The notes under the pieces are model-generated. The model made no database searches. It saw nothing but the letters and a program-made list of their open reading frames with translations, and was not told where the DNA came from. 64,000 nucleotides of DNA from Pseudomonas massiliensis (GTDB taxonomy: Bacteria; Pseudomonadota; Gammaproteobacteria; Pseudomonadales; Pseudomonadaceae), in NCBI RefSeq assembly GCF_000826105.1, contig NZ_CCYK01000002.1, forward strand, positions 1 through 64,000, given 5' to 3'. The stretch's first letter is position 1. Each line of letters begins with the position of its first letter. The position numbers and the translations under genes are program-made. Positions 55,436 to 64,000 of this stretch are shown piece after piece.

Positions 55436-56329
55436 TTAGAACCACAGGCGCACGCCGAGGACCAGGCGGGCTTCACTACGATCCTCACCCTCGTCGCGGG
55501 CATAATCGGCCGTGTTCCCATATGACCGGTTCCAGGTCACACCGATGTAGGGGGCAAACTCGCGGCGGATTTCGTAGCGCAGTCGTACGCCGACTTCACT
55601 CTCGGCCAGACCCGCACCGGTACCCCTCTGTGGGTCATTCTTGCCGTAGAAATTGACCTCGGCAGTAGGCTGCAGGATGAGTCGATTGGTCAGAAGGATG
55701 TCGTAGTCACCTTCAAGCCGCATGGCTGTTTGGCCACCTTCGCCAACAAAGACCGTAGCCTCGGCTTCGAAGTTGTACAGCGCCAGACCTTGGAGACCAA
55801 AAGCGGCCCAGGTCTGTGGATCTCCTGGCTTGAAATCCTGGCGAACGCCTGTCACAACATCCCACCAGGGGCCAACGGCATGGCCCCACAGGGCCTGAAC
55901 TTCCGCTTCTTCGGTTTTGCCATTGAGCCGCTCACCTTCCGAGCGCACCCACAGTCTGTCGATGTCGCCACCAGCCCAGCCGGTGAAATCCCAGTTCAGC
56001 GCACTGCCGCTGTCAGCGTCCTGCCATTCAAGCTGATCGAACAGAAGCATGTAGTTGACCGACTCATCATGCACCGTGTGGCCGGCGTCCGATTTATAAA
56101 CGGCGGCGCGGTCCGCTGCGTTAATCGCTGGAATGGGCGTACGGCTCTGAGTCGGAGCAGGCTTTTGGGGGGACGAGGCCATGCCCGTCATGGAGTCATC
56201 CATGTCCTGCATCTGGCTGTGATCCATCCCCTGCATGGTGTCCTCCGCTGCCGCATAGGCAAATGGGGCCAGCATCAGACTTGCCGTGACCGCCAGACGC
56301 ACCCCATTACGCGTTAGTAATGTGTCCAT
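55436..56329 (-). CDS. copB: CopB outer-membrane copper-resistance protein
   Basis: A 297-residue protein with a signal peptide ([14 protein letters not shown]) and a short Met/His-rich stretch ([17 protein letters not shown]). A beta-barrel domain follows (alternating aromatic strands, final VRLWF). PcoB/CopB sits in the outer membrane and limits copper entry or exports it. It is 5 bases after copA. The methionine linker is shorter than in P. syringae CopB, which carries many MDHSxM repeats. Confidence 0.93.
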   Translation of the reverse strand: MDTLLTRNGVRLAVTASLMLAPFAYAAAEDTMQGMDHSQMQDMDDSMTGMASSPQKPAPTQSRTPIPAINAADRAAVYKSDAGHTVHDESVNYMLLFDQLEWQDADSGSALNWDFTGWAGGDIDRLWVRSEGERLNGKTEEAEVQALWGHAVGPWWDVVTGVRQDFKPGDPQTWAAFGLQGLALYNFEAEATVFVGEGGQTAMRLEGDYDILLTNRLILQPTAEVNFYGKNDPQRGTGAGLAESEVGVRLRYEIRREFAPYIGVTWNRSYGNTADYARDEGEDRSEARLVLGVRLWF

Positions 56330-56334
56330 ACCTG

Positions 56335-58215
56335 TTATTCCTCTACCCGGACTTCACGGAACATGCCCATCTCCATGTGGAACAGGAGGTGGCAGTGATA
56401 GGCCCAACGGCCTAGCGCATCCGCGGTGACTCGATAACTGCGTTTGGAGCCAGGAGGCATGTCAATCGTGTGCTTGCGCACCATGAAATTGCCGTTCTCG
56501 TCCTCGAGGTCGCTCCACATCCCGTGCAGGTGAATGGGGTGGGTCATCATGGTGTCGTTTACCAGGACCACGCGCACTCGCTCGCCATATTTCAATCGCA
56601 GGGGCTCAGCATCGGCGAACTTGACCCCATTGAATGACCAGGCGAATTTTTCCATATGGCCTGTGAGGTGCAGCTCGATCGTTCGCCCGGGCTCTCGGCC
56701 GTCCGGGTCTTCAAAGGTGCTTCGCAGGTCGGAATAGGTAAGCACCCGACGACCGTTATTGCGCAGGCCTAATCCGGGATCATCCAATTTTGGCGTAGGA
56801 CTCATGGCCTGCATGTCAACCAAGGGATTGTCCTTCTCGGTAACCGGGTGGGCTTGCATCGGCATGTCACCCATGCCTGACATTCCCGCCATGCCGGCCA
56901 TGTCTCCCATGGCCCCATGGTCCATGCCTGCCATTTTGCTATGGTCCATGCCCTGCATCTGCCCGCCGTCCATGCCCTGCATGGGTACGCCAGACATACT
57001 GTTCATGCCCTGCATGTCACCTGCGCCCATGGCGCCGTGATCCATGCCTTCCATGCCTTCCATGCTGCCCATGTCGCCCATCGAACCGTGATCCATACCG
57101 CCCATACCCATGTCGGCCATGGTCACCAGTGGCCGAGGATCAAGCGACGGTACGGGCGCTACGAGGCCTTCACGAACCGCCAGGGTGCCGCGTGCGAAAC
57201 CAGTACGGTCCATCGACTGAGCAAACAAGGTGTAAGCCTGCTCGGTAGGCTCAACAATGACGTCATAGGTCTCGGCAACCGCGATGCGCAGCTCGTCAAC
57301 GGTGACTGGCTTTACGTATTGCCCATCCGAGGCGACCACCGTCATTTTCAGGCCAGGGATACGCATGTCGAAATACGTCATGGAGGAGCCATTAATGAAG
57401 CGAAGCCGAATCTTTTCACCCGGGCGGAAAACGCCCGTCCAGTTCGTGTTCGGCGCGTGGCCATTCAGGAGATAGGTGTAGGTAGCCCCGCTCACATCGG
57501 CCAGGTCAGTGGGGTTCATCTTCATTTCAGCCCACATTTTTCGGTCAGCCACGGTCGCTGACCAGCCTTGCTTGTGGACATCCTCGATAAAATCGCCAAC
57601 TGTGCGCTTGTTATAATTGTAGTAATCCGATTGTTTTTTCAGCTTTCGCATCAACGAAGCGGGGTCTTCGTCAGTCCAATCAGTCAGCATCACCACATAG
57701 TCGCGATCATACGTAAAAGGCTCGGGATCCTTGGCTTCAATCACCAATGGCCCATAAACCCCGGCTTGCTCTTGGAAACCGGAATGGCTGTGGTACCAGT
57801 AAGTGCCATTCTGCTTGACGTGGATTTTATAAACGTACATCCCGTCCGGCTCGATGCCGGCGAAGCTTAGTCCTGGTACACCGTCCATATTGGGGGGCAA
57901 AATAATACCGTGCCAATGGATCGATGTGTGATCGCGCAGCTTGTTGCGCACCCTAAGGGTTACAGTATCGCCTTCTTTCCAGCGCAATAGGGGCCCCGGA
58001 AGCCCACCGTTAATAACCATTGCCGTACGCGGTTTGCCGGTGATGTTTACAGGCATCTCACCGATTGAAAGATCAAAATCAGTGCCGGTAAGCGTGTTCA
58101 GTTGACCAGGCCCTGAAAGCGCCCACGACGGGTTTCGCCAGAGACCCAGGCCACCTAGAACCCCCATGGCCGTCAGGCCCTTGACGAAAGTGCGTCTCGA
58201 CGTTTTCGATTGCAT
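56335..58215 (-). CDS. copA: CopA multicopper oxidase
   Basis: A 626-residue periplasmic multicopper oxidase that oxidises Cu(I) to less toxic Cu(II). A twin-arginine signal (SRRTFVKGL) starts the protein. The three cupredoxin domains carry the type 1/2/3 copper ligands [18 protein letters not shown] and [13 protein letters not shown]. An approximately 90-residue methionine-rich insert (residues about 375-465, repeats such as MDHGxM and MQGMD) binds extra copper. A cop box lies 100 bases upstream. It heads the copABCD operon. Confidence 0.96.
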   Translation of the reverse strand: MQSKTSRRTFVKGLTAMGVLGGLGLWRNPSWALSGPGQLNTLTGTDFDLSIGEMPVNITGKPRTAMVINGGLPGPLLRWKEGDTVTLRVRNKLRDHTSIHWHGIILPPNMDGVPGLSFAGIEPDGMYVYKIHVKQNGTYWYHSHSGFQEQAGVYGPLVIEAKDPEPFTYDRDYVVMLTDWTDEDPASLMRKLKKQSDYYNYNKRTVGDFIEDVHKQGWSATVADRKMWAEMKMNPTDLADVSGATYTYLLNGHAPNTNWTGVFRPGEKIRLRFINGSSMTYFDMRIPGLKMTVVASDGQYVKPVTVDELRIAVAETYDVIVEPTEQAYTLFAQSMDRTGFARGTLAVREGLVAPVPSLDPRPLVTMADMGMGGMDHGSMGDMGSMEGMEGMDHGAMGAGDMQGMNSMSGVPMQGMDGGQMQGMDHSKMAGMDHGAMGDMAGMAGMSGMGDMPMQAHPVTEKDNPLVDMQAMSPTPKLDDPGLGLRNNGRRVLTYSDLRSTFEDPDGREPGRTIELHLTGHMEKFAWSFNGVKFADAEPLRLKYGERVRVVLVNDTMMTHPIHLHGMWSDLEDENGNFMVRKHTIDMPPGSKRSYRVTADALGRWAYHCHLLFHMEMGMFREVRVEE

Positions 58216-58314
58216 ATATCTGCCTGATAGTTGGAAAATCTACTGCGGTTGCGCTTGAAAACAATACTTGAACGAATTCGTCTCAAAGAGTGGCACAGCC
58301 TAACCAACACAGCG

Positions 58315-58330
58315 ATTACATTTCTGTAAG
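58315..58330. promoter_or_regulatory. cop box of the copABCD operon
   Basis: ATTACATTTCTGTAAG is the reverse complement of the box at 58744 and differs from the copR-upstream box at one position. It lies 100 bases before copA and 14 bases after the small upstream gene, in the right place for CopR activation of copABCD. Confidence 0.88.
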
Positions 58331-58343
58331 CTTGCCAGAGCGG

Positions 58344-58547
58344 TTAGCAGTGCTTTGGCTTCGCTTCTGGCCCTTCTTGCGCCACTTCCGGAGCCTCCTG
58401 CGAAGCGGCTTTAGCGTTATGGGCGGTCATGGCCGTCTCACGGGCTTCGGCCATGCGAGCAGATACCCGCTCACTCCCGCCTTCGGCAAGTGCCAAGGAA
58501 GATGCGCCCAGCGCGAGGGTAACGAGAAGAATTTTGACAGCATTCAT
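58344..58547 (-). CDS. Small secreted protein upstream of copABCD
   Basis: A 67-residue protein with a signal peptide (ILLVTLALGASSLALA) and a charged, helical mature part that ends in a single Cys (KPKHC). No family is recognised. It is co-directional with copABCD but separated from it by the cop box, so it is a separate transcript, probably controlled by the box at 58744. Confidence 0.6.
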   Translation of the reverse strand: MNAVKILLVTLALGASSLALAEGGSERVSARMAEARETAMTAHNAKAASQEAPEVAQEGPEAKPKHC

Positions 58548-58743
58548 AGGTAAATCCTCAGTTCAAGGTACCCGGTAAGGGCTAGCCCGTTCAGGTGGAG
58601 CGCGTTTGGCGCTGAGGCAATACTAAGGGCCTGTACCTTTCAGGCAGCTGAGGGGAAGATTACAGTATGGACAGCTATAACCAGCGCTTGGCCCACTGAG
58701 ATGAAATGGTCAGCTTCAACGGCTGCGCTTTTTTTCGCGTAAA

Positions 58744-58759
58744 CCTTACAGAAATGTAA
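58744..58759. promoter_or_regulatory. cop box between the small secreted gene and the DUF305 gene
   Basis: CTTACAGAAATGTAAT is identical in its core to the other boxes. It lies 105 bases ahead of the DUF305 gene (forward) and 197 ahead of the 67-residue gene (reverse), so it may serve either or both. Confidence 0.85.
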
Positions 58760-58863
58760 TCGTGGCAAACCCTACCAGTGCCCTTTTCTTAGCTACCCTT
58801 CGGAAGACGTCGGATATTCTTACTGCCGAAATCAATCGAATAACGCTCATTAAGAGGTCTACT

Positions 58864-59259
58864 ATGCTTAACAAGCATCTAAGCGGTGTCGCTCTTACAA
58901 GTATTCTTTTCTTAAGTTCAGTTACTTTGTCGTTCGCTGACAACAACGATTCCCATGCTGCTTTTAATGAGAAAGGCGGTGCTGTCAATATGGCTTCGGC
59001 CACGACGGGTGGAGGTGCGTCCACAGAATACAAGCAAGCGATGGAGAAGATGAACAAAGGGATGATGAGTAGTATGGCGCCTGACCCGTCGAAAAGCTGG
59101 GCTCAGATGATGGTCGAACATCATCAAGGCGCCATCGACATGTCCAGGATTGTGCTTAAAAATACTCAAGATCCTGCTATTAAACAGATGGCTGAAAAAA
59201 ATATACAAGAGCAAAGCAAAAGTATTGCGGAACTAAAATCCTGGCTGGGCAAACACTGA
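58864..59259 (+). CDS. DUF305-family (CopM-like) copper-binding protein
   Basis: A 131-residue exported protein starting at ATG 58864 (a longer frame begins in the cop box). A signal peptide (SGVALTSILFLSSVTLSFA) is followed by a helical DUF305 domain with MEKMNKGMMSSM and MMVEHHQGAIDMSRIVL, a methionine/histidine pattern that binds copper. CopM of Synechocystis is a member. The composition is less GC-rich than its neighbours, a mild sign of transfer. It follows a cop box and ends near a large inverted repeat. Confidence 0.88.
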   Translation: MLNKHLSGVALTSILFLSSVTLSFADNNDSHAAFNEKGGAVNMASATTGGGASTEYKQAMEKMNKGMMSSMAPDPSKSWAQMMVEHHQGAIDMSRIVLKNTQDPAIKQMAEKNIQEQSKSIAELKSWLGKH

Positions 59260-59283
59260 CGATGACTGGTTTTTCGCAGCATG

Positions 59284-59340
59284 GTGATTTTTTTAGCGGG
59301 TCAGCGCGAGCAGAGCGGCTGAAATGCATAAAAAAATCAC
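59284..59340. repeat. Perfect 12-bp inverted repeat with 33-base loop
   Basis: GTGATTTTTTTA (59284-59295) and TAAAAAAATCAC (59329-59340) are perfect inverted repeats. The stem is A/T-rich and the loop contains GCGCGAGCAGAGC-like sequence, so an RNA hairpin downstream of the DUF305 stop is likely. It could be a transcript-stabilising structure or an internal terminator. Confidence 0.5.
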
Positions 59341-59476
59341 TCGGCTTTGACACCAAGCGGCTTCCTCGACTCTCCTTACAGGAATGAATCAAGGTCGAGG
59401 TGGTGGCTTGGAACTCATACGCATTTACCAGATTTGTGTATCCACCCAATGCGCAAGACTGACCGGCTTCGAGGCA

Positions 59477-59506
59477 AAAACCGCCCTCCTAAGGCGGTTT
59501 TTTTGT
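59477..59506 (+). terminator. Rho-independent terminator downstream of the DUF305 gene
   Basis: AAAACCGCC, loop CTCCTAA, GGCGGTTTT then TTTT is a standard terminator on the forward strand, about 220 bases past the DUF305 stop. The gap 59260-59698 otherwise contains no supported gene. Confidence 0.85.
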
Positions 59507-59698
59507 GCCTACGATTTGCCGGTCGCGATAGCAGTACCGCGCCATAGAACTGCTGCCGCGCCGACTATTGATGCAAGCCTGTGGTGACAGAACAGCCTTC
59601 ATCCTGACGCTCTACGTCCTGATCGCCCGTAATGCTGGCGCGCGCTGTCGGCTCGGCAACCCTTCCGTGGTCTTTATGCTCCTTGCCGGGACCGGAAC

Positions 59699-60025
59699 TC
59701 AAGCCGCCATGGCCTCGCAGGCCTGGGCGCAGGCGTGGCAGGCCTTGGCGCAATTCTGGCAATGGTCAGCGCCATGCTTGCCGCACTCCTCACCACAAGC
59801 TTTGCAGGCCTTCGCGCAAAGGGCACAGAGTTCCTTCGCTAGGGGGCTCTGGCGCGCCATCAGGCTCGCCGCAAGCTTGCACATATCGGCGCAGTCCCTG
59901 TCCAATTTTATGCAGTTAGCCATCATTTGAACATCCTGCTCTTGCAAGCAGGCTGAAGCGCAGCGTTCACAGGCCAGGGCGCAGCGCAGGCATTCTTCAA
60001 TGCAATCATCATAACCACCGTTCAT
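59699..60025 (-). CDS. Four-helix-bundle copper storage protein (Csp-like, DUF326)
   Basis: A 108-residue cytosolic-type protein of four helices rich in cysteine: CIEECLRCALACERCASACL, then CADMCKLAASL, then CALCAKACKACGEECGKH and CAKACHACAQAC. Cysteines line the bundle core at i, i+4 spacing, as in Csp3/DUF326 copper-storage proteins that hold many Cu(I) ions. No signal peptide is seen, which fits the cytosolic Csp3 type. A cop box lies 107 bases upstream. Confidence 0.9.
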   Translation of the reverse strand: MNGGYDDCIEECLRCALACERCASACLQEQDVQMMANCIKLDRDCADMCKLAASLMARQSPLAKELCALCAKACKACGEECGKHGADHCQNCAKACHACAQACEAMAA

Positions 60026-60131
60026 GAGTTATCTCCGAGGTTGACGGTCGATTCTCGCGTTTACATCCAAGGCCTTTTTCCAAGGCACATGAGGTCCGAC
60101 TCAGCCTGGTGGTAGGGGTTTCTAGAGTTTA

Positions 60132-60147
60132 ATTACGTTTCTGTAAG
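60132..60147. promoter_or_regulatory. cop box upstream of the Csp-like gene
   Basis: ATTACGTTTCTGTAAG differs from the copABCD box at one position (G for A in the left arm). It lies 107 bases before the four-helix-bundle gene and probably brings it under CopR. Confidence 0.82.
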
Positions 60148-60219
60148 GTTGGGCTTGAGGTCCGCGCGCGCCATCGGGTGATGGGTAACCGGCAGATCCT
60201 ATTGATGCTTTTTTTACAT

Positions 60220-60411
60220 TCACGCCGCTATAGTGGCGCCCCTTGTTGGGGAGTAGCCTGCTCTAGACCTGATCTAGAGCGTTCGTGTCAACATTCTCGG
60301 CAGCATGCCGTGGCACGAACACCCTCTGGTTGGCGAGACCGACGATGCATCCATGCCTGAAGTCGGGCGTGTGGTTGTGTCGTTGACTCAAAGCCCGACT
60401 GGACGTTAACC
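60220..60411 (+). promoter_or_regulatory. yybP-ykoY manganese riboswitch ahead of mntP
   Basis: The conserved core TTGGGGAGTAGCC (about 60246-60258) and the 3' element CTCTGGTTGGCGAGACC (about 60324-60340) are those of the yybP-ykoY Mn2+ riboswitch, with paired arms between (TGATCTAGAGC, GTTCGTG...CACGAAC). A perfect 8-bp stem, AGTCGGGC (60361) with GCCCGACT (60392), follows just before the GTG start at 60412 and is a likely expression platform. Mn2+ binding should raise mntP expression. Confidence 0.9.
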
Positions 60412-60978
60412 GTGAGCCCCATTTCCCTTCTGTTCCTTGCCCTGGCGATGTCCACGGACGCTTTCGCAGCGGCCATTGGCAAGGGCGCAAGCCTCCATAA
60501 ACCACGCTTTGCCGAAGCGCTGCGCACCGGCCTTATCTTTGGCGTGATTGAATCGATCACCCCCCTGGTAGGTTGGGTCATCGGGCAAGCCGCTGCCCAA
60601 TACGTTGAAAACTGGGACCACTGGATCGCCTTCTTCCTCCTGTTGGCGCTGGGCGTGCACATGATCTACAACGGCCTCAAGCACGAGGAAGCCGAGGAAG
60701 AGAAGCCCAACCAGCACTCGTTTTTCATCCTGGCCGCGACGGCCGTTGCCACGAGTATTGACGCCTTAGCCGTCGGGGTTGGCTTGGCCTTCGTCAATGT
60801 GAACGTCCTGGTTGCCGCCTCGGCTATCGGTGTGGCCACGACGGTGATGGTCACGGTCGGCATGATGCTGGGCCGCGTGCTGGGAACGGTCGTGGGTAAA
60901 CGAGCTGAGATCATCGGGGGTGTAGTGCTGATGGCGGTTGGGTCGACCATCCTTTATGAGCACTTGTCCGCGGTGTGA
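60412..60978 (+). CDS. mntP: Manganese exporter MntP
   Basis: A 188-residue, six-helix inner-membrane protein that exports Mn2+. The repeated motif is SMD/DAFAA (residues 12-19: [14 protein letters not shown]) and its second copy [14 protein letters not shown]. Both Asp residues are metal ligands. It starts with GTG directly after a Mn2+ riboswitch. It is unrelated to copper genes but is placed with them as part of the metal-resistance block. Confidence 0.95.
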   Translation: MSPISLLFLALAMSTDAFAAAIGKGASLHKPRFAEALRTGLIFGVIESITPLVGWVIGQAAAQYVENWDHWIAFFLLLALGVHMIYNGLKHEEAEEEKPNQHSFFILAATAVATSIDALAVGVGLAFVNVNVLVAASAIGVATTVMVTVGMMLGRVLGTVVGKRAEIIGGVVLMAVGSTILYEHLSAV

Positions 60979-61266
60979 CGAATAGCCACGCACGACAGCT
61001 CATGATGGTGTGGTGCGATCCTCCCTTCGGATAGCGACATAAAGACTTATGCGACTCCATCGTGGAAAACCCTGGCTGTGTCACCTGCGCAAAGCACTAC
61101 CTGCAGCCGGGTCATAGCCCGATCGTAAGCAATGCCATAGGGCGGTAACCCTGTTCCTTGGCCTCAGGCGTAACTACCCGCAAGCGGCCCTTCAACACTG
61201 AACGCGCAGTAGTGAATGCTGCGCCTGTCCCCCTTGCGCCGGAAAATGCACGTATGTCATTCTTTA

Positions 61267-61289
61267 TATAGGTAAGGGGGGTATGGTAT
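61267..61289 (+). promoter_or_regulatory. Probable DmeR/RcnR operator overlapping the dmeR start
   Basis: A run of six Gs (61276-61281) flanked by GGTAA and TATGGTAT resembles the TACT-G6-N-AGTA operators of RcnR-type regulators. It overlaps the region that must also serve as ribosome-binding site for ATG 61288, so the call is tentative. The gap 60979-61266 holds no supported gene. Confidence 0.5.
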
Positions 61290-61563
61290 GGGTCACTTGG
61301 CATCAAACAAAGACGATTTACTCAAGCGCGTCAAACGGATCGCGGGACAGATTCAAGCCATTGAAAGGGCACTGGAAGCCGATCATGACTGTGCAAAGAC
61401 CCTTCATTTGGTGGCCGCCACCCGCGGGGCCATCAATGGGCTGATGGACGAAATCATTGAGGATCACGCCAGGGAGCACGTGGCGAACCCTGCACTGAGT
61501 GAGCAGGAACGCAATAAAGGCGTCGAGGAACTCTTAGAAGCCATTCGGCGCTACTCCAAGTGA
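61288..61563 (+). CDS. dmeR: DmeR, RcnR/CsoR-family cobalt-nickel repressor
   Basis: A 91-residue all-helical DUF156 repressor. The four metal ligands of RcnR are all at the expected positions: His3, Cys35, His60 and His64. This is the Ni/Co-type set, not the Cys-His-Cys set of the copper sensor CsoR. Metal binding releases it from DNA and allows expression of dmeRF. Its stop shares one base with the dmeF start (TGATG), so the repressor and exporter are co-translated. Confidence 0.93.
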   Translation: MGHLASNKDDLLKRVKRIAGQIQAIERALEADHDCAKTLHLVAATRGAINGLMDEIIEDHAREHVANPALSEQERNKGVEELLEAIRRYSK

Positions 61564-62528
61564 TGAACGCAGGCCTGAATATGAACAGCAGTACCCGATT
61601 TACACACGAGCACGTCTTCCTCGGATCAACACACGATGAAAATGCAAAACGCACCCTCTGGGTCGTGATGCTCACCGTCGTCATGATGATCGGAGAGATT
61701 GCAGCCGGGTACATCACCGGCTCCATGGCCCTGCTCGCGGATGGGTTTCATATGGCAACCCATGCCGGCGCCCTGGGTATCACTGCCGGCGCATACGCGT
61801 ATGCCAAGCGCCATGCATCCAGCGCGCGCTATAGCTTTGGCACGGGCAAGGTGGGTGATTTGGGAGGCTTTGCCTCGGCCCTGATTTTGGGGCTGGTCGC
61901 CTTGGGGGTAGGCATAGAGTCCGTGATTCGCTTGCTCCAGCCTGCGGATGTTCAATTTGGAACCGCCACCCTCATCGCCATTGTGGGCCTGGCCGTGAAC
62001 GTCCTCAGCGCGGTGTTGCTGGGGCACGGTCACCACCATGGTAATGACCATGACCACCACCACGACCATGACCACGCTCATCACAAGGCCCACCAAGGCA
62101 CTGACAACAACCTTAGGTCTGCCTACGTACACGTCATCGCCGATGCCCTAACGTCTGTCCTGGCCATCGCCGCCCTACTGGCTGGGCGCTACCTCGGGTG
62201 GGTCTGGCTTGACCCGGCCATGGGTGTCGTCGGAGCCATTGTGATCGCACGGTGGGCATGGAGCCTGATGAGGGCGACCGCCAGTGTTCTACTGGATGAG
62301 ACGGACCAGCACGTTGCGGCAGAAATCCGCGAGCTGGTTGAACAGCCCGGTGATGCCAAAATTACCGATCTGCATGTCTGGCGCGTTGGCCCAGAGGCTC
62401 ATGCCGCCATTGTCAGCGTGCTTGGTGAATCCACCATGGACGCGGATAGCATCCGTGAACGGTTGAAGTCTGTCCACGAAGTCGGCCACCTCACTGTTGA
62501 GTATCGAGCCGTGTCGTCTACAGCGTAA
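61563..62528 (+). CDS. dmeF: DmeF, cation-diffusion-facilitator cobalt/nickel exporter
   Basis: A 321-residue CDF transporter with six membrane helices. Metal-site motifs include GFHMATHAGALG in helix 2 and HVIADALTSVLAI in helix 5. A His-rich loop (HGHHHGNDHDHHHDHDHAHH) joins helices 4 and 5, and a cytoplasmic dimerisation domain ends the protein. In the DmeF group it exports Co2+ and Ni2+. The HxxxH/HxxxD sites fit this group. An in-frame GTG at 61560 and ATG at 61581 are alternative starts. Confidence 0.93.
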   Translation: MNAGLNMNSSTRFTHEHVFLGSTHDENAKRTLWVVMLTVVMMIGEIAAGYITGSMALLADGFHMATHAGALGITAGAYAYAKRHASSARYSFGTGKVGDLGGFASALILGLVALGVGIESVIRLLQPADVQFGTATLIAIVGLAVNVLSAVLLGHGHHHGNDHDHHHDHDHAHHKAHQGTDNNLRSAYVHVIADALTSVLAIAALLAGRYLGWVWLDPAMGVVGAIVIARWAWSLMRATASVLLDETDQHVAAEIRELVEQPGDAKITDLHVWRVGPEAHAAIVSVLGESTMDADSIRERLKSVHEVGHLTVEYRAVSSTA

Positions 62529-62582
62529 TTACCTTATCCATTACGGTAGCTGACCCAAAGAGCAACTACCCCCGCTGGAACG

Positions 62583-62607
62583 AAACCGCCTTTTAGGGCG
62601 GTTTTTT
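62583..62607 (+). terminator. Rho-independent terminator after dmeF
   Basis: AAACCGCC, loop TTTTA, GGGCGGTT followed by TTTT is a standard terminator 55 bases past the dmeF stop. It is almost the same sequence as the one at 59477-59506. Confidence 0.88.
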
Positions 62608-62692
62608 GTTTCTGTCAGATCGCTCAAATATTCGCTATCTCATATATCTGACAATGCGTATATTTGAATTCCCATATGTGATGGAGCCTGTC

Positions 62693-63055
62693 ATGTCTGC
62701 CCTAACCGCCATGACCCCGACGGCGTTATTCAAATGTCTTGCCGACGATACCCGTACCAAAATCACCTTGCTGATCGTGAGCCAGGGCGAGTTGTGTGTC
62801 TGTGAGCTCACCGCCGCGCTCGACCTGAACCAGCCGAAGATTTCCCGTCACTTGGCCCTGCTGCGCTCGGCCGGCTTGCTGATGGACCGCCGCCAAGGCC
62901 AGTGGGTGTACTACCGCCTGCACCCTGAGTTGCCCGCGTGGGTCACCGCCGTGCTCAAGGACGTGGTGGACGCCAATCAGCAATGGCTGGAAACCGAGGC
63001 CAAACGCCTGTGCGGCATGAACGACCGTCCCGTCAATCAGGCCGTGTGCAGCTGA
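62693..63055 (+). CDS. arsR: ArsR-family arsenic-responsive repressor
   Basis: A 120-residue winged-helix repressor of the ArsR/SmtB family. The arsenite site ELCVCEL (CVC in the alpha3 helix) is present, followed by a recognition helix in [18 protein letters not shown] and a wing [15 protein letters not shown] 62693 is chosen because GGAG precedes it by six bases; a start at 62681 is possible. AT-rich dyads in 62625-62670 probably form its operator. It is 25 bases ahead of arsB in the same operon. Confidence 0.95.
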   Translation: MSALTAMTPTALFKCLADDTRTKITLLIVSQGELCVCELTAALDLNQPKISRHLALLRSAGLLMDRRQGQWVYYRLHPELPAWVTAVLKDVVDANQQWLETEAKRLCGMNDRPVNQAVCS

Positions 63056-63080
63056 ATCACGTCCCAACCGAGTGACCGAA

Positions 63081-64000
63081 ATGCTGACTGCCGTACTGAT
63101 CTTTATAGCCACTATCGTGCTCGTCATCTGGCAACCCAGGGGGCTGGGTGTAGGCTGGAGCGCAACCTTTGGCGCCGTGCTGGCCTTGCTGACCGGTGTG
63201 GTCAGCGTGGGCGACATCCCCCAGGTGTGGCACATCGTCTGGAATGCTACCGCGACCTTCATCGCGGTCATCATCATCAGCCTGCTGCTGGATGAGGCCG
63301 GCTTTTTCGAATGGGCCGCGTTGCATGTCGCGCGCTGGGGAGGCGGCAGCACACGCAAGTTGTTTGCGTTCATCATTCTGCTGGGCGCCGCGGTATCGGC
63401 CCTGTTTGCCAATGACGGCGCCGCGTTGATCCTTACCCCGATCGTCATCGCGATGCTCTTGGCGTTGCGCTTTTCCCCGGCCGCTACCCTGGCCTTTGTC
63501 ATGGCGGCCGGCTTTATCGCGGACACGGCGAGCTTACCGTTGGTGGTGTCCAACCTGGTTAACATCGTCTCGGCGGACTACTTCAACATCGGTTTCAGCG
63601 AGTACGCCTCGATCATGGTCCCGGTGAACCTGGTGAGCGTGGCGGCGACCTTGCTGATGCTGCTGTGGTTCTTCCGCAAGGAGTTGCCCAATACCTACGA
63701 CCTGGCGCAGCTGCATCACCCTGATGAGGCGATCCGCGACCGACCAACGTTCATGGCCGGCTGGTGGGTCTTGGCGGTGCTGCTGATCGGCTTCTTCGTG
63801 ATCGAGCCGCTGGGCGTGCCGATCAGTGCCATCGCAGCGGTGTGCGCCTTCGTGTTGTATGTGATCGCGGCCCGGGGTCATGCGATCAACACCGGCAAGG
63901 TGCTCAAGGGCGCACCCTGGCAGGTGGTGATTTTCTCCCTGGGCATGTACCTGGTGATCTACGGCCTGAAAAACGCGGGCCTGACCGACTACATCGCGCA
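63081..64000 (+). CDS. arsB: ArsB arsenite efflux pump, 3'-truncated by the window
   Basis: The first 306 or so residues of the arsenite antiporter ArsB. It starts [20 protein letters not shown], the usual ArsB beginning, and shows seven or more membrane helices. The signature [17 protein letters not shown] and the helix with [16 protein letters not shown] are present. It is not of the Acr3 type. It runs out of the window at 64000; arsC and perhaps arsH would be expected beyond it. No abnormality is seen. Confidence 0.93.
   Translation, partial: MLTAVLIFIATIVLVIWQPRGLGVGWSATFGAVLALLTGVVSVGDIPQVWHIVWNATATFIAVIIISLLLDEAGFFEWAALHVARWGGGSTRKLFAFIILLGAAVSALFANDGAALILTPIVIAMLLALRFSPAATLAFVMAAGFIADTASLPLVVSNLVNIVSADYFNIGFSEYASIMVPVNLVSVAATLLMLLWFFRKELPNTYDLAQLHHPDEAIRDRPTFMAGWWVLAVLLIGFFVIEPLGVPISAIAAVCAFVLYVIAARGHAINTGKVLKGAPWQVVIFSLGMYLVIYGLKNAGLTDYIA

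Noticed and set aside
1-64000. CRISPR array, rRNA or tRNA genes
   Set aside because: No evenly spaced direct repeats with unique spacers and no tRNA- or rRNA-like stretches were seen by eye; the only dense repeat block is the centromere-like one before parA.

Overview
The window looks like accessory DNA of a Pseudomonas (putida/fluorescens/syringae-like) strain, carried on a plasmid or an integrated mobile element. This rests on a rulAB-type UmuDC cassette behind a DUF1654 gene and a LexA box, a copABCD/copRS/cus/cue copper set with Pseudomonas-type cop boxes, ParA with a repeat-rich presumptive centromere, a TraX-like gene, two intact tyrosine recombinases plus two recombinase relics, and many short Pseudomonas-type hypothetical genes. 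No rRNA, tRNA, CRISPR array, ribosomal or central-metabolism gene was seen. Calls come from reading the sequence; no database search was possible.

1-19.6 kb, defence-like island. A three-gene operon ends in a very large DEAH helicase with a C-terminal DUF1998-type cysteine cluster (DruE-like). It is followed by a small inverted-repeat element, a 676-residue protein combining a cold-shock-like domain, a PD-(D/E)XK-like nuclease core and a zinc cluster, and a PD-(D/E)XK nuclease with a small partner. Next come a membrane pair (one with an HNH-like motif) plus a YkgJ-type cysteine protein. The island closes with a module of ADP-ribosylglycohydrolase (reverse) opposite a WYL regulator, an HTH-like protein and a uracil-DNA-glycosylase-fold protein (forward), with a palindromic operator in the divergent gap.

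19.6-27.4 kb, recombination and signalling. A tyrosine recombinase and its decayed copy flank a GAF histidine kinase and a response-regulator remnant. A GGDEF-EAL protein and a BdlA-like PAS-PAS-MCP protein follow, suggesting acquired c-di-GMP/biofilm signalling.

27.4-40.6 kb, plasmid-like backbone. It contains rulAB with its LexA box, a transmembrane chemoreceptor, two single-domain response regulators, and a family of small overlapping genes that recurs three times, including truncated copies. ParA and a small partner lie behind an AT-rich repeat cluster and face a second recombinase and a DUF2513 protein.

40.7-64 kb, metal resistance. The order is TraX-like, copSR, copZ, copA (P1B ATPase), cueR (apparent CTG start), cusCBA (CusB carries a CusF-like tail), a DUF411 protein, copDCBA, and several small periplasmic or copper-binding proteins. 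Five near-identical cop boxes tie most of these to CopRS. An mntP gene with a manganese riboswitch, the dmeR-dmeF cobalt/nickel pair and the start of an arsR-arsB operon complete the window. Copper is handled in three places: the cytosol (CopZ, CopA, CueR), the periplasm (CopABCD, DUF305, DUF411) and export across the envelope (CusCBA).
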